Origin: Lineus longissimus
Lineage: Eukaryota > Nemertea > Pilidiophora > Heteronemertea > Lineidae
Reading direction: 5' to 3'
Length of the DNA stretch: 60,000 bases
Assembly (NCBI RefSeq): GCF_910592395.1
Contig: NC_088324.1
Coordinates: 11,870,953 to 11,930,952, forward strand
Position 1 is the first letter of the stretch, and the number at the start of each line of letters is the position of its first letter. The position numbers and the translations under genes were made by a program. The notes below the pieces were generated by a model. It saw nothing but the letters and a program-made list of their open reading frames with translations, searched no databases and was not told the DNA's origin. This document shows positions 46,601 through 59,082 of this stretch, piece by piece.

Positions 46601-46648
46601 TTTAGGTCTTCCAGTGTCGTAAGTTGTATATCAAGGGAGTATCATGGG

Positions 46649-46785
46649 ACCAGGGCTCAGTTTTTCAAAACAAGGTGGTCACTAACTTTGCATAAACTTT
46701 AACTTCACGTAAACTATAAGAGATAAGCGAAGTTGAATAAATGCCTAGTTTGTGACTAAAGTTGTTTTAAGCAACAGGCCCTGGT
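46649..46785. repeat. Foldback element (MITE-like), 137 bp
   Basis: The outer ends ACCAGGG and CCCTGGT are inverted, with further pairing of GTCACTAACT and AGTTTGTGAC. The inner block contains AACTTCACGTAAACT and AAGCGAAGTT, which are also roughly mirrored. The arms are diverged, so the element looks old. No target duplication is clear. Confidence 0.55.
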
Positions 46786-49700
46786 TACATAATCATCATC
46801 AGTTAGGTTTCTTCTAAGATATCTTGCTAGTTAGATGCAGGTTCATGTGATTACATGACTGTTTTGCTTGTGTGGTCAGCTTTGGGCAGTATCAGAATGA
46901 CAGTAGCTTTTAAAGGTTGTGTTAAGTCCAGAGGCTTTCCTTAGCTGGGCCGTATTGCGTATTTTGTAGCTAGGTGTTGCTAAATATGTATTGCAGTTAC
47001 TATAGCTACGTATAGGTGAAACATTTATTACATGTCCCAAACAATTTTATTTGTTAATACCTCGGCCTTTTGTAGCAATTAGCTAAGCTTGTTGAGGTGA
47101 GGTATCCATGGAGCAATTCCCAATTGTTTTTTATGGTGCACTGCAGATTGTGGAAATGCCTTTTTTCAGCAAGAAGATTAGCTGAAGCTCTATTGGCAAC
47201 CATGCCTCAACACCACCACCTAATGAGAAATAACCCCAGGGATAATAGCATTGACAATAGCAGCAAAATATCTATGACAATGATAATATTCATGGCAGCG
47301 TCAGCAGCAGAATCTTGTATATGAATGGCTGTTAAACTATGGTCTGCTACTTTACGGGCTATCCCAGCCATCTGATTCCGTATGATAACAGTTAGCTATG
47401 GCTCAGTTGAATAGGATATGGTATTCAAACTAATAATATGTAGTTGTCTCTTGGGTCCACAGAACAGAACGAGTTATTCATGGTACGCAGCAAATCGTGG
47501 GAAGGCATAAGTCTACTTGAACGTCTTGTTTCATAAGTCATTCAGGCATCAAAGTCACCACCAACTAAGAACCAATTCTATAAAATAGCAGTGGTGTCAT
47601 TGAATGTTGAAAGGAAAATAGGGATGTTAATGGTGTATTCATAGCTGCTCGCAGTGTCAACAAGAACTCTGTGCTGCTAACAAGACACTCTTACTGTGTT
47701 ATCAAATAGCCTTAGCTTACATACAGCATGTAACAGTTAGCAATCGGCTATCATAAATTATCTATTGGACATGGTAAATTGTTGGTTTTGGCATTTATCA
47801 TTCTCAAGGTCAGTTATATTATCTTGTTGACTCTGGGCATGCTGAGGATGAGGTTGAAAAGTTACGGTTAGTCACCGTCCTGTCAACCAATTAGTGAACA
47901 CTGAATATGTATTCCATATTAGTTTGATAATCTCATGTCATGGGCGTACCCCTATAAAGTGCATGTAGTTGTCTGGAATGGTATTATATGATGTATCAAA
48001 AATTGCTGTTCATTCCATAATGTCATTTACCAAACCATATATAGCTCAACTGATGAATAATTTATAAGTTGCACCATTTGATCATTGACTCAAAACATAT
48101 AGATCTTCATCCCATCCATCTGTCAACACTGAAAGGGGCTAATTGCCTCAGGGACATTCCCCTGATTTGCAATGTGTGGGAAACAGCATACGTATGATAT
48201 TGAAACTAGCAGGCATCCAGCCCTTTAAGGAATATGTTGTCTTCTACGATTTTGCCAAAATTACTAGATGTGTCTGTGTCTTATTCTCCATGTAAGGAGA
48301 GTCAACTCTGAGCATATTTTCCAGCACTGATCGTGCCAGTGTTACAGCTTATCCATGGCAAAGCAATTCCATTTAACGTCTTTAACTTAATGGATATTGA
48401 TCTGGGGACATCCCCAGTGAATATCACTTTGGATCAGTCTTACTTGTGCTCATTACTTTGACTTGTGATGTCAGCTCTTTATGGGACTGTGTCTGGTGTG
48501 ATACCATGACCATAAGTGTTCAAACATGCTTTCAAACAGGAGAACTGAAGGGGTTTTTGAGACTTTTCCATTTTGCTCTCCTAAGGACTTACCTTGCATC
48601 TTATCTTGACCTTGAACTTGAGAGCCACTTCATGAAATTGTAGGTAGACTTGTTGATGGGGGGGGGGAGGGTTAATGCATCGCCATTATCGATCCTTCTT
48701 TCAGAAAGTCGAGAGTTCTCTAGCCTCCTGTCAATCAGCTGGACAAAAACTACTCTGGCTATCAAGCAAGGCAGTTTTCAACTATCAACATTGTTATTCG
48801 TCTCTGGCATCATTGAGCCCCATGTAATATCCTGAAGTATGACTATTCCCCAGACTTCTGCTTCTGTTCTCTAGCAAAACAAGTCTTCATTTGCCAGAGT
48901 ATCCCTTTGATGCTTGAGGAAAAGAACAATCGACCGACTGTTTGACTTCTTTCTTATGTTGGTCAATCTACTAATGTCTTTTATCATTTGGAGATAATAT
49001 TGGAGCCCAGTTATTTCCCAGGGCTGTGAATGAACTGCTAAAACAGTATGTATGGACCAAAGAGCAAGTGGGATTTGTTTGTTTTTTGTTGCCATGCTGT
49101 TCCTTGATATGGAGAAGGATGATCAACACGTAGTCATCCAACTATTTCTTTGCTTTGGTTTCTTTAATTTGAGCCACAGGCAGAATCCTAAGCACAACTG
49201 CTTCTCAGGGAGTTTCATAGCAGAATGCTGCCTGGCCCAGCTCTCTAATAGTTCAAGCTCCTGTCACAACCAGGCTCGCAATAGACTTGGGAGAAGATGC
49301 AGGAAAGTAACCTTTTTTGTTTTCGTGTCTTTGTGTCTTCTATCGAGAACTGTTTAAAAAATGAAGCATGTATATTTAGCAAGTACTTAATATTCTATCT
49401 ACAAGATCTGTTGACAGCTACATCCATAAATGCTGCAGGCATCAGTGTTGTAAATTTCTTTACTTGAGGTGCCTTACACAAAGTATTGTCCTTGCGCATG
49501 TAGTCTGCTGAATCCCGTTTCAGGCAGCTAATTGGCACAGGCCCAACATCTTAAATTAGAATTCTCCCAGTGTGATCTACAACCACTACCAATGATCCCT
49601 GAACACAACCACATTAAATCATCAAAGATGGCCTTCTCAGATTGACCAACATTGTCACACCAGCAGCTGTACCACTCGAAAATTAATTATCGTCAGGCAG

Positions 49701-50555
49701 CTCAGTAAATCTCTTTAGGATGTCTTGAGGGGACACTCTCGCAAGTTGTGAGAGTATAGCTTGTAGTAAGGCTTGTAGCAGTGGCTCTCATTTACCCGAG
49801 TTGTTACTTGAACATACACTGATGGTATTACCTTTGGGGAGCACTAGAGAAGGGTTATGGTCAAGGTGTCTGCCACCGTCAGACCCTGCAAGGTTGCATA
49901 TTTCAGTACTCGGCAGACCTGGTAGGTAATCAAAGCATTTGGCGATCATAAAATATTTGCGTTTATCTTGTTCCAGTGATTAATTGCGAACCATCAACTA
50001 GCTAGTTGCTCATCTACTGAAAATTTTGATGGGAAAAATGATATACCCCTTGGGAGTGATAATCAATGGTAGATCCAGAAATTTTGGAAAGGGTGGGGTG
50101 CAGTACATGGACTCAGGGAGTGATCTTTATAAGTGTAAGTGCCAAATAAGTATTTTTGGCTGGCAGCTAAGGCCTTGAATTATACTTCTTGTGGATAGGC
50201 GCCCTGAAAATCGTTGGTCATTGACGAAAAGGTTGGGCGGCGCGTGCCTCATGCGCCACCCTCCAAATCTGCCACAGTTAATCGAGCGCTCAATCTTTTG
50301 ATCCTACACCGTGTATCTCCAAGCGTGATTGCTTCCCCCTGTTTCGTGTACTGATTGGTATCTTTTATCTCTTGACATGTTTGGCCGGTAATCCCATTGG
50401 CATGACAGTACGTTTGGGTTCCACAGATGAGATGTTTTTGCCAAGTATTCTTCTGATGTTCTGGTTTATCTCTATAGATTCATGCACTTGATTGGGAACA
50501 ACATTTACGAAGACGTCGCGTCACGTACAGTATATCCTATACTGTACTATACCTC

Positions 50556-50588
50556 ACACTTTTGAAGGCTTGAACCATCATGTTGCAC
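50556..50588 (+). mobile_element. Short 3' remnant of the same retrotransposon family
   Basis: cacttttgaaggcttgaacc is followed by atcatgttgca. This matches the 3' end of the fragment at 41559-41741, where the same words surround the stop codon. It is too short to support more than a family match. Confidence 0.4.
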
Positions 50589-53500
50589 CCCACCCAACGG
50601 AGAAGTCAACCGAATTCTTAACCTCATTAGCAAGGCAAATCCACGAAGCAACAAGTTCTACGTGACTAAAGCCATAAAATCCAGTATACCCCATACTTGC
50701 GATTTCTCAGTTCATTTGCTCTCATCAGAAACTGGGGATGTGGTCTCATTCATGCATGAATATTGGCAATATTATCAACAATGGAAGCCGATGATGTGAA
50801 GCCATTGTAAGGATGGCTATGGAAGCAGTGGTTTCTCACTGTTGTGGACACAGTGGAGGGAATTGCTACTTATGTAAACTTTGAATTTCCGTCTGCGTAT
50901 TTCTTCCCGACCGGGTTTAGATGGCTAAACTATGTGGCTGAAGCTATGTTTTCCAGTACATCCTCAGTGGATTCATCAACGTCATACAATTCAACAAGTC
51001 TAGAAAAGGAATGAGTAGTGAAAAAGCAGTAATCAACACTGAGTCTGAGCCAAAGTTATTGCGTTTATTTGGTTATTATGGTGAGTGCAAGCCTCAGAGT
51101 TAATGATGGTAAATAAAACCTCCAAAAAAATATGATGAATAATTAAAAACAAGAACTGCAAGTCATTGTTTAGAAACATTTGTTATTCTCAAACCACTTT
51201 AAGCCAAGCATTAGTTCAGTCACCCCATTAGCTAAATATTTCATTGGCATCTGAGCACGCGATAGTAGTTATGGATTTAAAAGAAGTTCCAGCTACACTC
51301 ATTCAGTATGCAAAGAAAAGCGGCTTGAATTGTTATTTTGCGACTGAGTCCACATAGATAATGTTGAGCATTCCACCAAATTATGTTGTCATTCCTGTGT
51401 ATTTTCTAGTAGAATGTACTGTTAGAATCAGCAAGTTAATTGGAACGTTTGTAAGATCCCATCATCATTAATGAAAGTGTTGAGATTATCTCTTTTGGGA
51501 CGATAGTAGATGGGTGGAATTTGTCAAAGCCTTGCTCATGCTTGGAGTGGCAGGGTCTTGCTATCATAGTTTCTGCATCATTGTAAGCAGATGAGTGTAG
51601 GCTATGATCAGGAAGAGTTGGAGAGAGTTGCACACAGGATGGATAGTACAGCCTCTGCTTCGGAAATTTAGAGCAGCAACTGTCACAAACAATCATTCAT
51701 TTCACCATTTCTATTAGATATTCGTGCCTTTTCCAATGCCCAACAATAGTTCTTTGCTCTCCTAGTCAGCATCCTGTATTAGTTTCTGACATTTCTTACC
51801 TGACCTGTGCATGATGTGATTTTGATCAAAGATCATTCACCTGAGAGTAAAGCAAAGGCTGCATCTGCTGAACTTCGGATAAGTATGATTTACCACCTTG
51901 CACACAATGCCGACCTGTATCTACAAAGTTTTCATTGTCCATCTGTAGCCAGGATTCATCATTCCACATTCAGCACACAGCTTTGATATCACAGCCTGTC
52001 ACAGATGATATTGGCAATCGATGCTGTTGTGATAAGGCTGTGTTCTTGTGATCGATAATCAGAGAAGGGCAGCAGGGACTCCACACTTGATGTCAGCATG
52101 TTGATAGCCCGAGAATAAGCATATTGTGACAAAAGAGCCAAGGGATAACACAACACAAATTCTGCAGGATGGCTGGTTTCTGCAAAAATGAATAATTTCT
52201 ATTAGAGATGAAACCGGGATCCTTCTCTTTCCCTGCTCTCGGCATGCAAGGTTTGATAGTGATGTTTCCATGAGACCAGAACATGTCTGATCAAGGGTCT
52301 TGTACTAAGCTTCTAATTCCAAGATAAATTTGATCATATCTCGTTTGGCAAGCTTGGGCTAGCCTGTTTCTCAACATGTTACAGACATTTCTTGGCCCAT
52401 CACAAGTACCTTTATGGTAATCTCTGAGATCACTATTAATGGTGATGACACAGACATTGCCTATGGTACTATCATCACGGACCAGTAATCTGAACTTATC
52501 TTAGAACAAGATACATAGCCATGTTGCCTGAGGCTGATTATAGCAGGGCCCTGGGACATGATAGCTAGCTATCTGGTCTATATTGTCCAATGGCAATATT
52601 TATATCTTATTACTGTCTCAGTAAAGGAATGATTGTATATACTATGCGGCAACCTGTCACAAATTAAGAAGCCAAATTTTGCCCCATATCACAAAATATC
52701 AGACTGCAGTGATATTGCTGCATCCTATATCGAAGCACGGACCCTCGTATGATATTCAGCAACTCAGAATCGATAGGTTTGATCTTGGTACGGTAATTGC
52801 TAGGATCAAATACATGCTAGGGTCTGATGGAATATATTGACTGGTCTTAACTTGGATACAGGCCATTCTCCTGGCAATATGACAAAGTGGTCAGCATAAC
52901 TGGCAGTGGGCTCCTTGCCACCAACTGATGAAAGTGACATGACTGTAATGTTTGTCTCCTAGCCGTGCATGAATTAGAGATAATCCCATGTAACAGAGTC
53001 TGAATTCACTTAAACATATCATACGTAAGATAGAAGCGGTCTGCAACACCAGCTCTTCAAACCCCTGGTGGTAATCAGGGCACCACTCTTGAGAGATACA
53101 GTTAAGATAGTTCAGCTGCATGCCCTTCACAACGTCCAAAGCTGCAGGATACAAAATGTAGTGCGAGGGACCATTTGCCGCATGCTGCTTTTACAGCTGA
53201 GGTTATTACGAGATCAATGCTCGGTCTTTGTTTCTGCCATTTGTTAGTGATCTGGAAAGCCATCCTAACGTGCTCTTATTGACTTTTGCGACCTCCTCGT
53301 GATTTCCATTGATTATAGATTACTTGATGAGCTACTGATTGGCAGTGTTTAATGACTATTGATGTGCGATTATAAGCTCCAGTGACTGTTCTATCATCAC
53401 TAAGCCATGGCTAGATTTCTCAATTTCTTCAGATATGGGGTATTATCGGCCATGGGGCCTGGCATATTGAGATGAAATTCAGCCAGATTGGAGCAGCAGT

Positions 53501-54981
53501 CCCTTGATACTCTCAACCCATCACAGAGTCCCACAGAAAACCATTAACCTCTTTCAATCCTTAACTTCAAGGAAGTTCTCACACAGTAGCCAATAGCATT
53601 TAGGGTGGCTTACCAGATACCCGCTTGGAAGAAGTGTCACCGACATCTGAAATGCGGGAAGGATGTCCATGTCTCCAAGGATGGCAAATACCTCTGGAAT
53701 TCCTCCATTCATGACAGAGACCAATATTATTGGCAAAGAATGATTGATTTATTCGAGTCGAGTCCAACTCAGCTTAGCCTTTAGATGTCATGAGCTTCTT
53801 CCAGTATAACCCATCACTCAACAGAAAGTTACAGAGATTAAACTCACTGAGCAATACTGTTGACCATGCATCAATCGGAAGAAGCTTCTTCAATAATCAA
53901 TGGCGCAGACATGTTATTACAAATCGCCTTACCACTGATTGCAAAATGTCAAGTTAATGATATGGTGTCATCTTTTTCTTGCATAATGCTCATGAGTGTC
54001 TGGCAATCCGGAGATATTGGATCATAAGCAAAAAAAGTCACCCAGCACCTGTTAATTAATGCAGGGTTTGTCCACGTAGAATTTTTTTGTTTTTCTCACA
54101 GGAAATGGCACCTATGATACTGTTATTGTTTAAGCTAATGGACCAATCTTTGCCATGACAACAGAATATATGCTTACCTATATAATGTTGATTGCTTACC
54201 AAAGAAGGATAGTCAGTTTTCGTCGAGTATATCAAAAGAAAAAGGTACTTACACATCAACATGATCAAGCACAATGTGGCGTTTGTAAACCGTAAAACAT
54301 TTGAAAAGCTCAAAGTTTGCGGATCGGCTTCTTTTCATTCGACTGTTGACTTAATTCCTTGTCTGCTACCAAAGTTTAGGTTGTGGCCAAATATCTGGAA
54401 GGTGTCGAGTACCGGGGTAGAAAAACACGCCAGGTTCTTAATTCCTGGTGTAACTCATATAAAGCTCTTCTGTTCTTCATCCAAAACATGCAACCACCAA
54501 TCAAACACCCTTCATCCCCGCCCTTCGTCCCCTAAAGTGCTAAATGACGACATCTAAGGAAGCTTCTTCATCCATCACTGCCAACACCTAATTCAGAGAT
54601 TTGCAGATACATTACGCTTCATTGAAGGTATGTGTAAATTTGCTCATTTAATTGGAAGCTGTAGCGTTGTGTCTGAATCAGCATCATCAATTTATTCAGA
54701 TTGGTATATCAGTCAGCAGCCCTAGGAATTGAACTGCATACTGTGTGTGAATGATGTTGTGGTTGGGGTAGTGCATACCAATTGATTATGGATAAGCCAT
54801 GAGGAATTCTTCTGGTTTCACCGAGGACAGTGTTCAACATCATATTCAAGTGTCTCACCCATGGTTGAGGTACAAGCTTGAATGTCCATCCAACAGAGGA
54901 AAGAATGATGGAGTGGTTGAATTTATTAGTTTTGCATATTCTGTGCAATTAATTTAAAGGGGTATACCATTCATGTCTCAT

Positions 54982-54995
54982 TGTTACAGGTAAGA
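54982..54995 (+). promoter_or_regulatory. Second candidate recursive splice site
   Basis: tgttacag is followed directly by gtaaga (boundary 54989/54990). The pyrimidine tract is moderate. It has the same arrangement as the site at 43641, about 11 kb further into the same intron. Confidence 0.3.
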
Positions 54996-56059
54996 AAATA
55001 GCTATGAGGTTGTGCACAGTGCTGTAGTGCAGATATCATTCATGAGACTTTGCTGAAACTTGATATCTGTGGTGGTTATTATATCTGTCTAGACAACAGC
55101 AATGTAGAAATTTATTCAATATGTGTTTACGTTATTTGGAAAATTTAAGAAAAATATTGCTGTACATAAGTGCATTCAGATGATTGAAAGCTAATACATA
55201 CTCAGACTCAAACTTGGTGGTTTACCGTAATTTCGTTAAAAGTTCTTATTAGCAGTGTTTCATGCAAAAGTTTTTGAGAAAAGAGCTGATTATAGGTGTC
55301 AAGTGGTGCATCAATTTACGTAAGTACCACAATTAACAAACATCCATCATGAATATTCAGTGCTCAGGTGGAAAGTCTAACCATCAATCAAGTAAATAGT
55401 TGCTGGGGAAATGCTAGATCATTAGTTGATAAAATTCTCTAAGGAAACTATACAAATCTGAATTCAAAGCCAGAGTGCTTTTAACTTAGAATAAATTTTG
55501 CTATTTGAAGGATGGGTGACCAAAAAGAGGTGTTTCTTTGAACGCAAGCATTGTATCACTTTGGCATTACATCCTTTGCTACAATGTCTAAGGAAGAGAC
55601 TTTTATCATGGTGGATAATCTTCTGCTGTGATATTGTAGTGATTAAAAGGAATTTCTTTCATAGAACCACTGTTGTTGATGTTGCTTCAGAAATACCCCC
55701 AGGCTCAAAGATTCTCGATTAAACCACTTGGTTCTGATGGTTTATCCTCAGCCTCCGTTATCACAATAACAACTTATTCAGCATTTAACTGACTCTCTAA
55801 CAAAATACTGAATTCTTGATGAATGCAAACCCTATTAAATGGCTCTTAAAGGACCTATCAGATTCCAGTTTCGGGATGCTATTTTATCGATGCATGTGTC
55901 ATCTAAGCAACTAGCTCTCATAATACAATGGAATACTCTTCTTCAATCTGATGCAGTTAGAAATTGGATTACGAAGTAGGCTAATGGTGGCTATGAATCC
56001 CATGGTAGATCAGAGAAATCAACCAGTTTGACATAAGTAGTGGCTCATCAGGACTGATT

Positions 56060-56205
56060 CTAGACTTTACTCTTCCTATGTACCTGGGGGAATGGTATGA
56101 AGAAACGCTCAACAAAAGCACTTTCCTTCCTTTGTACCTTGCGGAATGGTTTGAAGAGATGATCAACAAATTCTCTACTCTTCCTTTGTACCTTGAGGAA
56201 CGGTA
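56060..56205 (+). repeat. 54-bp unit repeated about three times
   Basis: 'cttcctttgtacct' recurs at 56072, 56126 and 56180, followed each time by 'gggaatggt' or 'aggaacggt', and after the first two by a 'gaagaga.g.tcaacaa' word. A minus-strand frame across it shows an 18-residue periodicity (ARYKGR-like), which is due to the repeat. Confidence 0.75.
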
Positions 56206-57483
56206 ATTAGGATGGATTGCAGCATTTCTGCATCCTGCAGTCTCACAAATACTTAAATAAACCTGCTGCATTTGTAAATGAATACTATGTTTCTCATCAT
56301 CAAGAATAATCTCTAGGCCTTCATTGTACTGGCAACAGCTTAGGTCATAAAACCTGTTGGAATGTTACTTGTACATTTCTATGTGGAGAGCATTGCAGCA
56401 AAGCAGGAATAGCAAGCGAGGTAGTACTAAAATAGTGTTGTAATTACTGGAGAAGGAATGATTCCTGCAAGTAGCAAAAGGAATACCCTTCCAATTTTGC
56501 CACCCTTTGAGAGGTAAGTAATTGTTTTTTGGTCCAGGCCAAGAGAAACCAGCCAGTAAAGATGCTGCTGCCTTTCTACTGCGAAACTGATATGCCTTTT
56601 CACTTTTGCTATTCACCTAACTTGACAGTTTACAGCAAATAGTACCTGACCCCAAATAGGACCTTACACTTAATCAGCCTTTCACCTTACATTTAAAAAA
56701 ACCCAGCCCTCTTAAGTATTCTGCGCACAAACGTTGTGATCTAAGCATCAAATCTCTGCTGTATGTAGAAGACCTGATTTAGTGCTAAGATTCCTAAAAC
56801 TGCTCAAATGTGGAAACTAGACTCGTAAGGTTTTCGGTCCGATCAGCGTGCCAGTTACAAAGGACTGGTGCATCCTGATCACAAATTTCTATCACCTCAA
56901 GTGGTACAAGTAGAAAAATTGTGAACCCAGGTACATTGTGTCTCACTTTAACTAGATTCAGTTCATCTGTGCCCCTTCTGTAGATAGTACATGGCACATG
57001 CTACCTAAAGTTGATCCAAACGATAAGAAATCTATACCTTTCGTGACTTGACCGTCAGATCACACCCAATATCAGCCTTCTATCACCAACAGAAACCCTG
57101 TTGGGGCTTGTAGCTAGGCAACCAAGACCTGTTCCTCAGGGGTGAATTCATTTGTTATTGTATTCTGACTATAAGATACAATAATCAAGGATATAATGAT
57201 ACTGTCATGCTGGTAAACATTATGACAGGTGACCCTTTAGCTTAACACCAGAACCATTTTGTGATGTCAAAAAATCCGGATAAGTTGAGAAACTTTTTTA
57301 CAGAAGAATAGTAGTCAACCTACTTCATCATGAGGTGCAATATAAGTTGATTGTATATGTTAAAAAACTCTTTCAAAGACTAAAGCCATGGAATTGCCCA
57401 AATCTACCCACACAACTTTCACCCACACAACTCTGTCTATCTAATTAAGTAAATTTGATTTAAGGTATACCTCCGGGGTCATT

Positions 57484-57762
57484 GAGTTTGATTAACCTTC
57501 ATCAAATTCCTGTCACATCCCTCGAAGGCTGGCCATCCTCATCTGTACATGGCATTCTCGCACCCAGGCTCTACACCATCTGTTCCTATGTTTCTCTGTG
57601 TAATGAAGTAAAGTTCATTCAATTTTTAAGTACCTCACATCTTGTGGAGTTCGAGTAACCTTCATCAAATTACCGTCACGTCCCTGTGAGGGCTTATGCC
57701 TTACTCCCTGCATGGCATTATTATTGTGCCCAGGCTCTATAAACGTCTGCTTCTCTGAGTCT
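57484..57762 (+). repeat. Two tandem copies, 163-bp spacing
   Basis: 'gagtttgattaaccttcatc' at 57484 is matched by 'gagttcgagtaaccttcatc' at 57647. Both continue with 'gtcac.tccct', 'catggcatt' and 'cccaggctcta'. The copies are diverged and non-coding. Confidence 0.65.
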
Positions 57763-58909
57763 GAGCCTGTTTTTTCAATTGTTGCAGGATTATTTTCAAG
57801 GTTGTTGGCTATAAAGACCTTGGGCTTCTTAGGAAAGGAAAGAGTTGTTGATATTGCTCCTTCGCCTCTGTGAGCAGATCACAGTATGAGTCAGTCCCAA
57901 GGGTGACCTTATTGAGAGAGAAATGGTAAATATTTGATGAAGAAAACAAAAAATGTATCACTAACTTCCATTTAACCCTGGATGTAACATTATTTTATGA
58001 GCAGACAGGCCATTTAACTGCGGAAAGAGCGTCTAGTCAAACCCATGGGGCAAGATGAACATTAAAGTTCTCATTTTGATGTTGCAAGAGGGGCATTTGG
58101 ATGTCAAAATTGGTGATAAGCATGATCCAAGAGGGTCTGATATAAATCCCATTGGCTTGGCACTAATTGTGTATTGATGAACCCTTCTTTCATTGATTTA
58201 CTACTGTTGATTTGCTATACTTAAAATTGCGGTGTTAGTACCGACTCACCTGTGACACAAAAGGTGACTTTCCAATATCTGTCTCCTAAACTTATCATTT
58301 TATTCATCCATTCATTGGTATCTTAAAATCATATTGGTCAGCAGAGAGGGTGGCATTTAACATCAGAGCAACCATATCACAAAAGCTGATCATATTTTAT
58401 CTGTCGATCCCAGATAGTTCCAATTTCAAAATGTTAATCGCCAAATGGCTGTCATGTGATGACTCATGAGATCAGTCCATTTATTATTCATCTATACAGT
58501 GATGTCTGTTTTTCATTCATTGGTTTGTTGGTGGTATAGCATTGACATCCAAGCTGAGCATACTTGGTATTCGACCATCCTGTTTCATTAGATGCATACT
58601 CTGCTCATCTTATAATGAGCTGGTTTCCATGTTGTCAAAGGGCTGTCATGCATTAAGTAGTGACCACTGATATCAATCTAGCAATCTATTTATTTATTCA
58701 TCTGTTTGGTGGTGTCCATGTTTAGACATTTTTTTGTGTGTGTGTATTGTAGCTCTCTGTTTTTTCATATGTGTAGATGTGTCAAGTAGATTAGCTGATA
58801 TCATCTTTGACCAGCTATATTAGCGTATGAAGAAGAAATGGGGGACAATTTACACTTTGGATGATCTGTCAAATTGCAATAGTGGTTGCTGTTACCAATA
58901 GATACACCA

Positions 58910-58935
58910 GACATCTCAAGCTCTCTTGAGATGTC
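58910..58935 (+). other. Perfect hairpin just before a splice acceptor
   Basis: GACATCTCAAG and CTTGAGATGTC form an 11-bp perfect stem with a 4-base loop. It ends 32 bases before the acceptor at 58967, in the zone where the branch point would lie, so in RNA it could hide or expose the branch point. Confidence 0.55.
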
Positions 58936-58984
58936 CATGATTCAATTAACCGGTCTTTCCTTTCTAGCCGCCTATGTTGCATAA

Positions 58985-59082
58985 ATGAGGGAGAGGTCAC
59001 TCCGGTCCTTCCTATCAGCAGACAGGAGTAGTGGCTTCGATTCCATCAGTGGGAGTCTTGAGCACATCCCACCACCTCCAAA
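58985..59082 (+). CDS. KCNT (slo2): Alternative start exon, probably of the channel gene
   Basis: A pyrimidine-rich acceptor (ccggtctttcctttctag, ending 58967) is followed by 17 bases, an in-frame TAA, and then ATG at 58985. The frame runs for 32 codons plus two bases (AA) to a strong donor, gtaagt. The peptide begins MRERSLRSFLSADRSSG and ends SLEHIPPPP, hydrophilic and Ser-rich, as in a cytoplasmic tail. The split codon AA plus G would give Lys, and the phase equals that of the other N-terminal exons, so it could serve as a separate start for a short-tailed isoform. The presence of an acceptor means an untranslated exon lies upstream. I do not recognise the peptide itself. It could belong to another gene, but strand and phase favour the channel. 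Confidence 0.5.

Larger units (their letters stand above)
40746..58967 (+). other. Very long intron of the channel gene
   Basis: About 18 kb with no convincing coding exon. It holds non-LTR retrotransposon fragments (41559-41741 and 50556-50588), two juxtaposed acceptor-donor sites (43634-43647 and 54982-54995), a foldback element (46649-46785), a short poly-G run at 48658-48667, and tandem repeats at 56060-56205 and 57484-57762. The stretches 41.8-43.6, 43.7-46.6, 46.8-50.5 and 50.6-54.9 kb show nothing else I can name. Confidence 0.45.

Noticed and set aside
50811-51014. 67-codon open stretch (FEFPSAYFFPTGFRWLNYV...) without an early ATG
   Set aside because: It looks somewhat protein-like, but there is no acceptor at its start, no donor in the right place and no known family. 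It may be a transposon scrap.
50953-51080. Acceptor-like ttttccag and a gtgagt donor enclosing an open frame
   Set aside because: The phases do not match the channel exons, and the peptide has no similarity I recognise.
54607-54627. A second possible 21-nt microexon (ttgcag ... gtatgt)
   Set aside because: In the channel's phase it contains a TGA, and its pyrimidine tract is weak.
55981-56271. 96-codon minus-strand frame with RYKGR repeats
   Set aside because: It is produced by the 54-bp tandem repeat, with no independent support.
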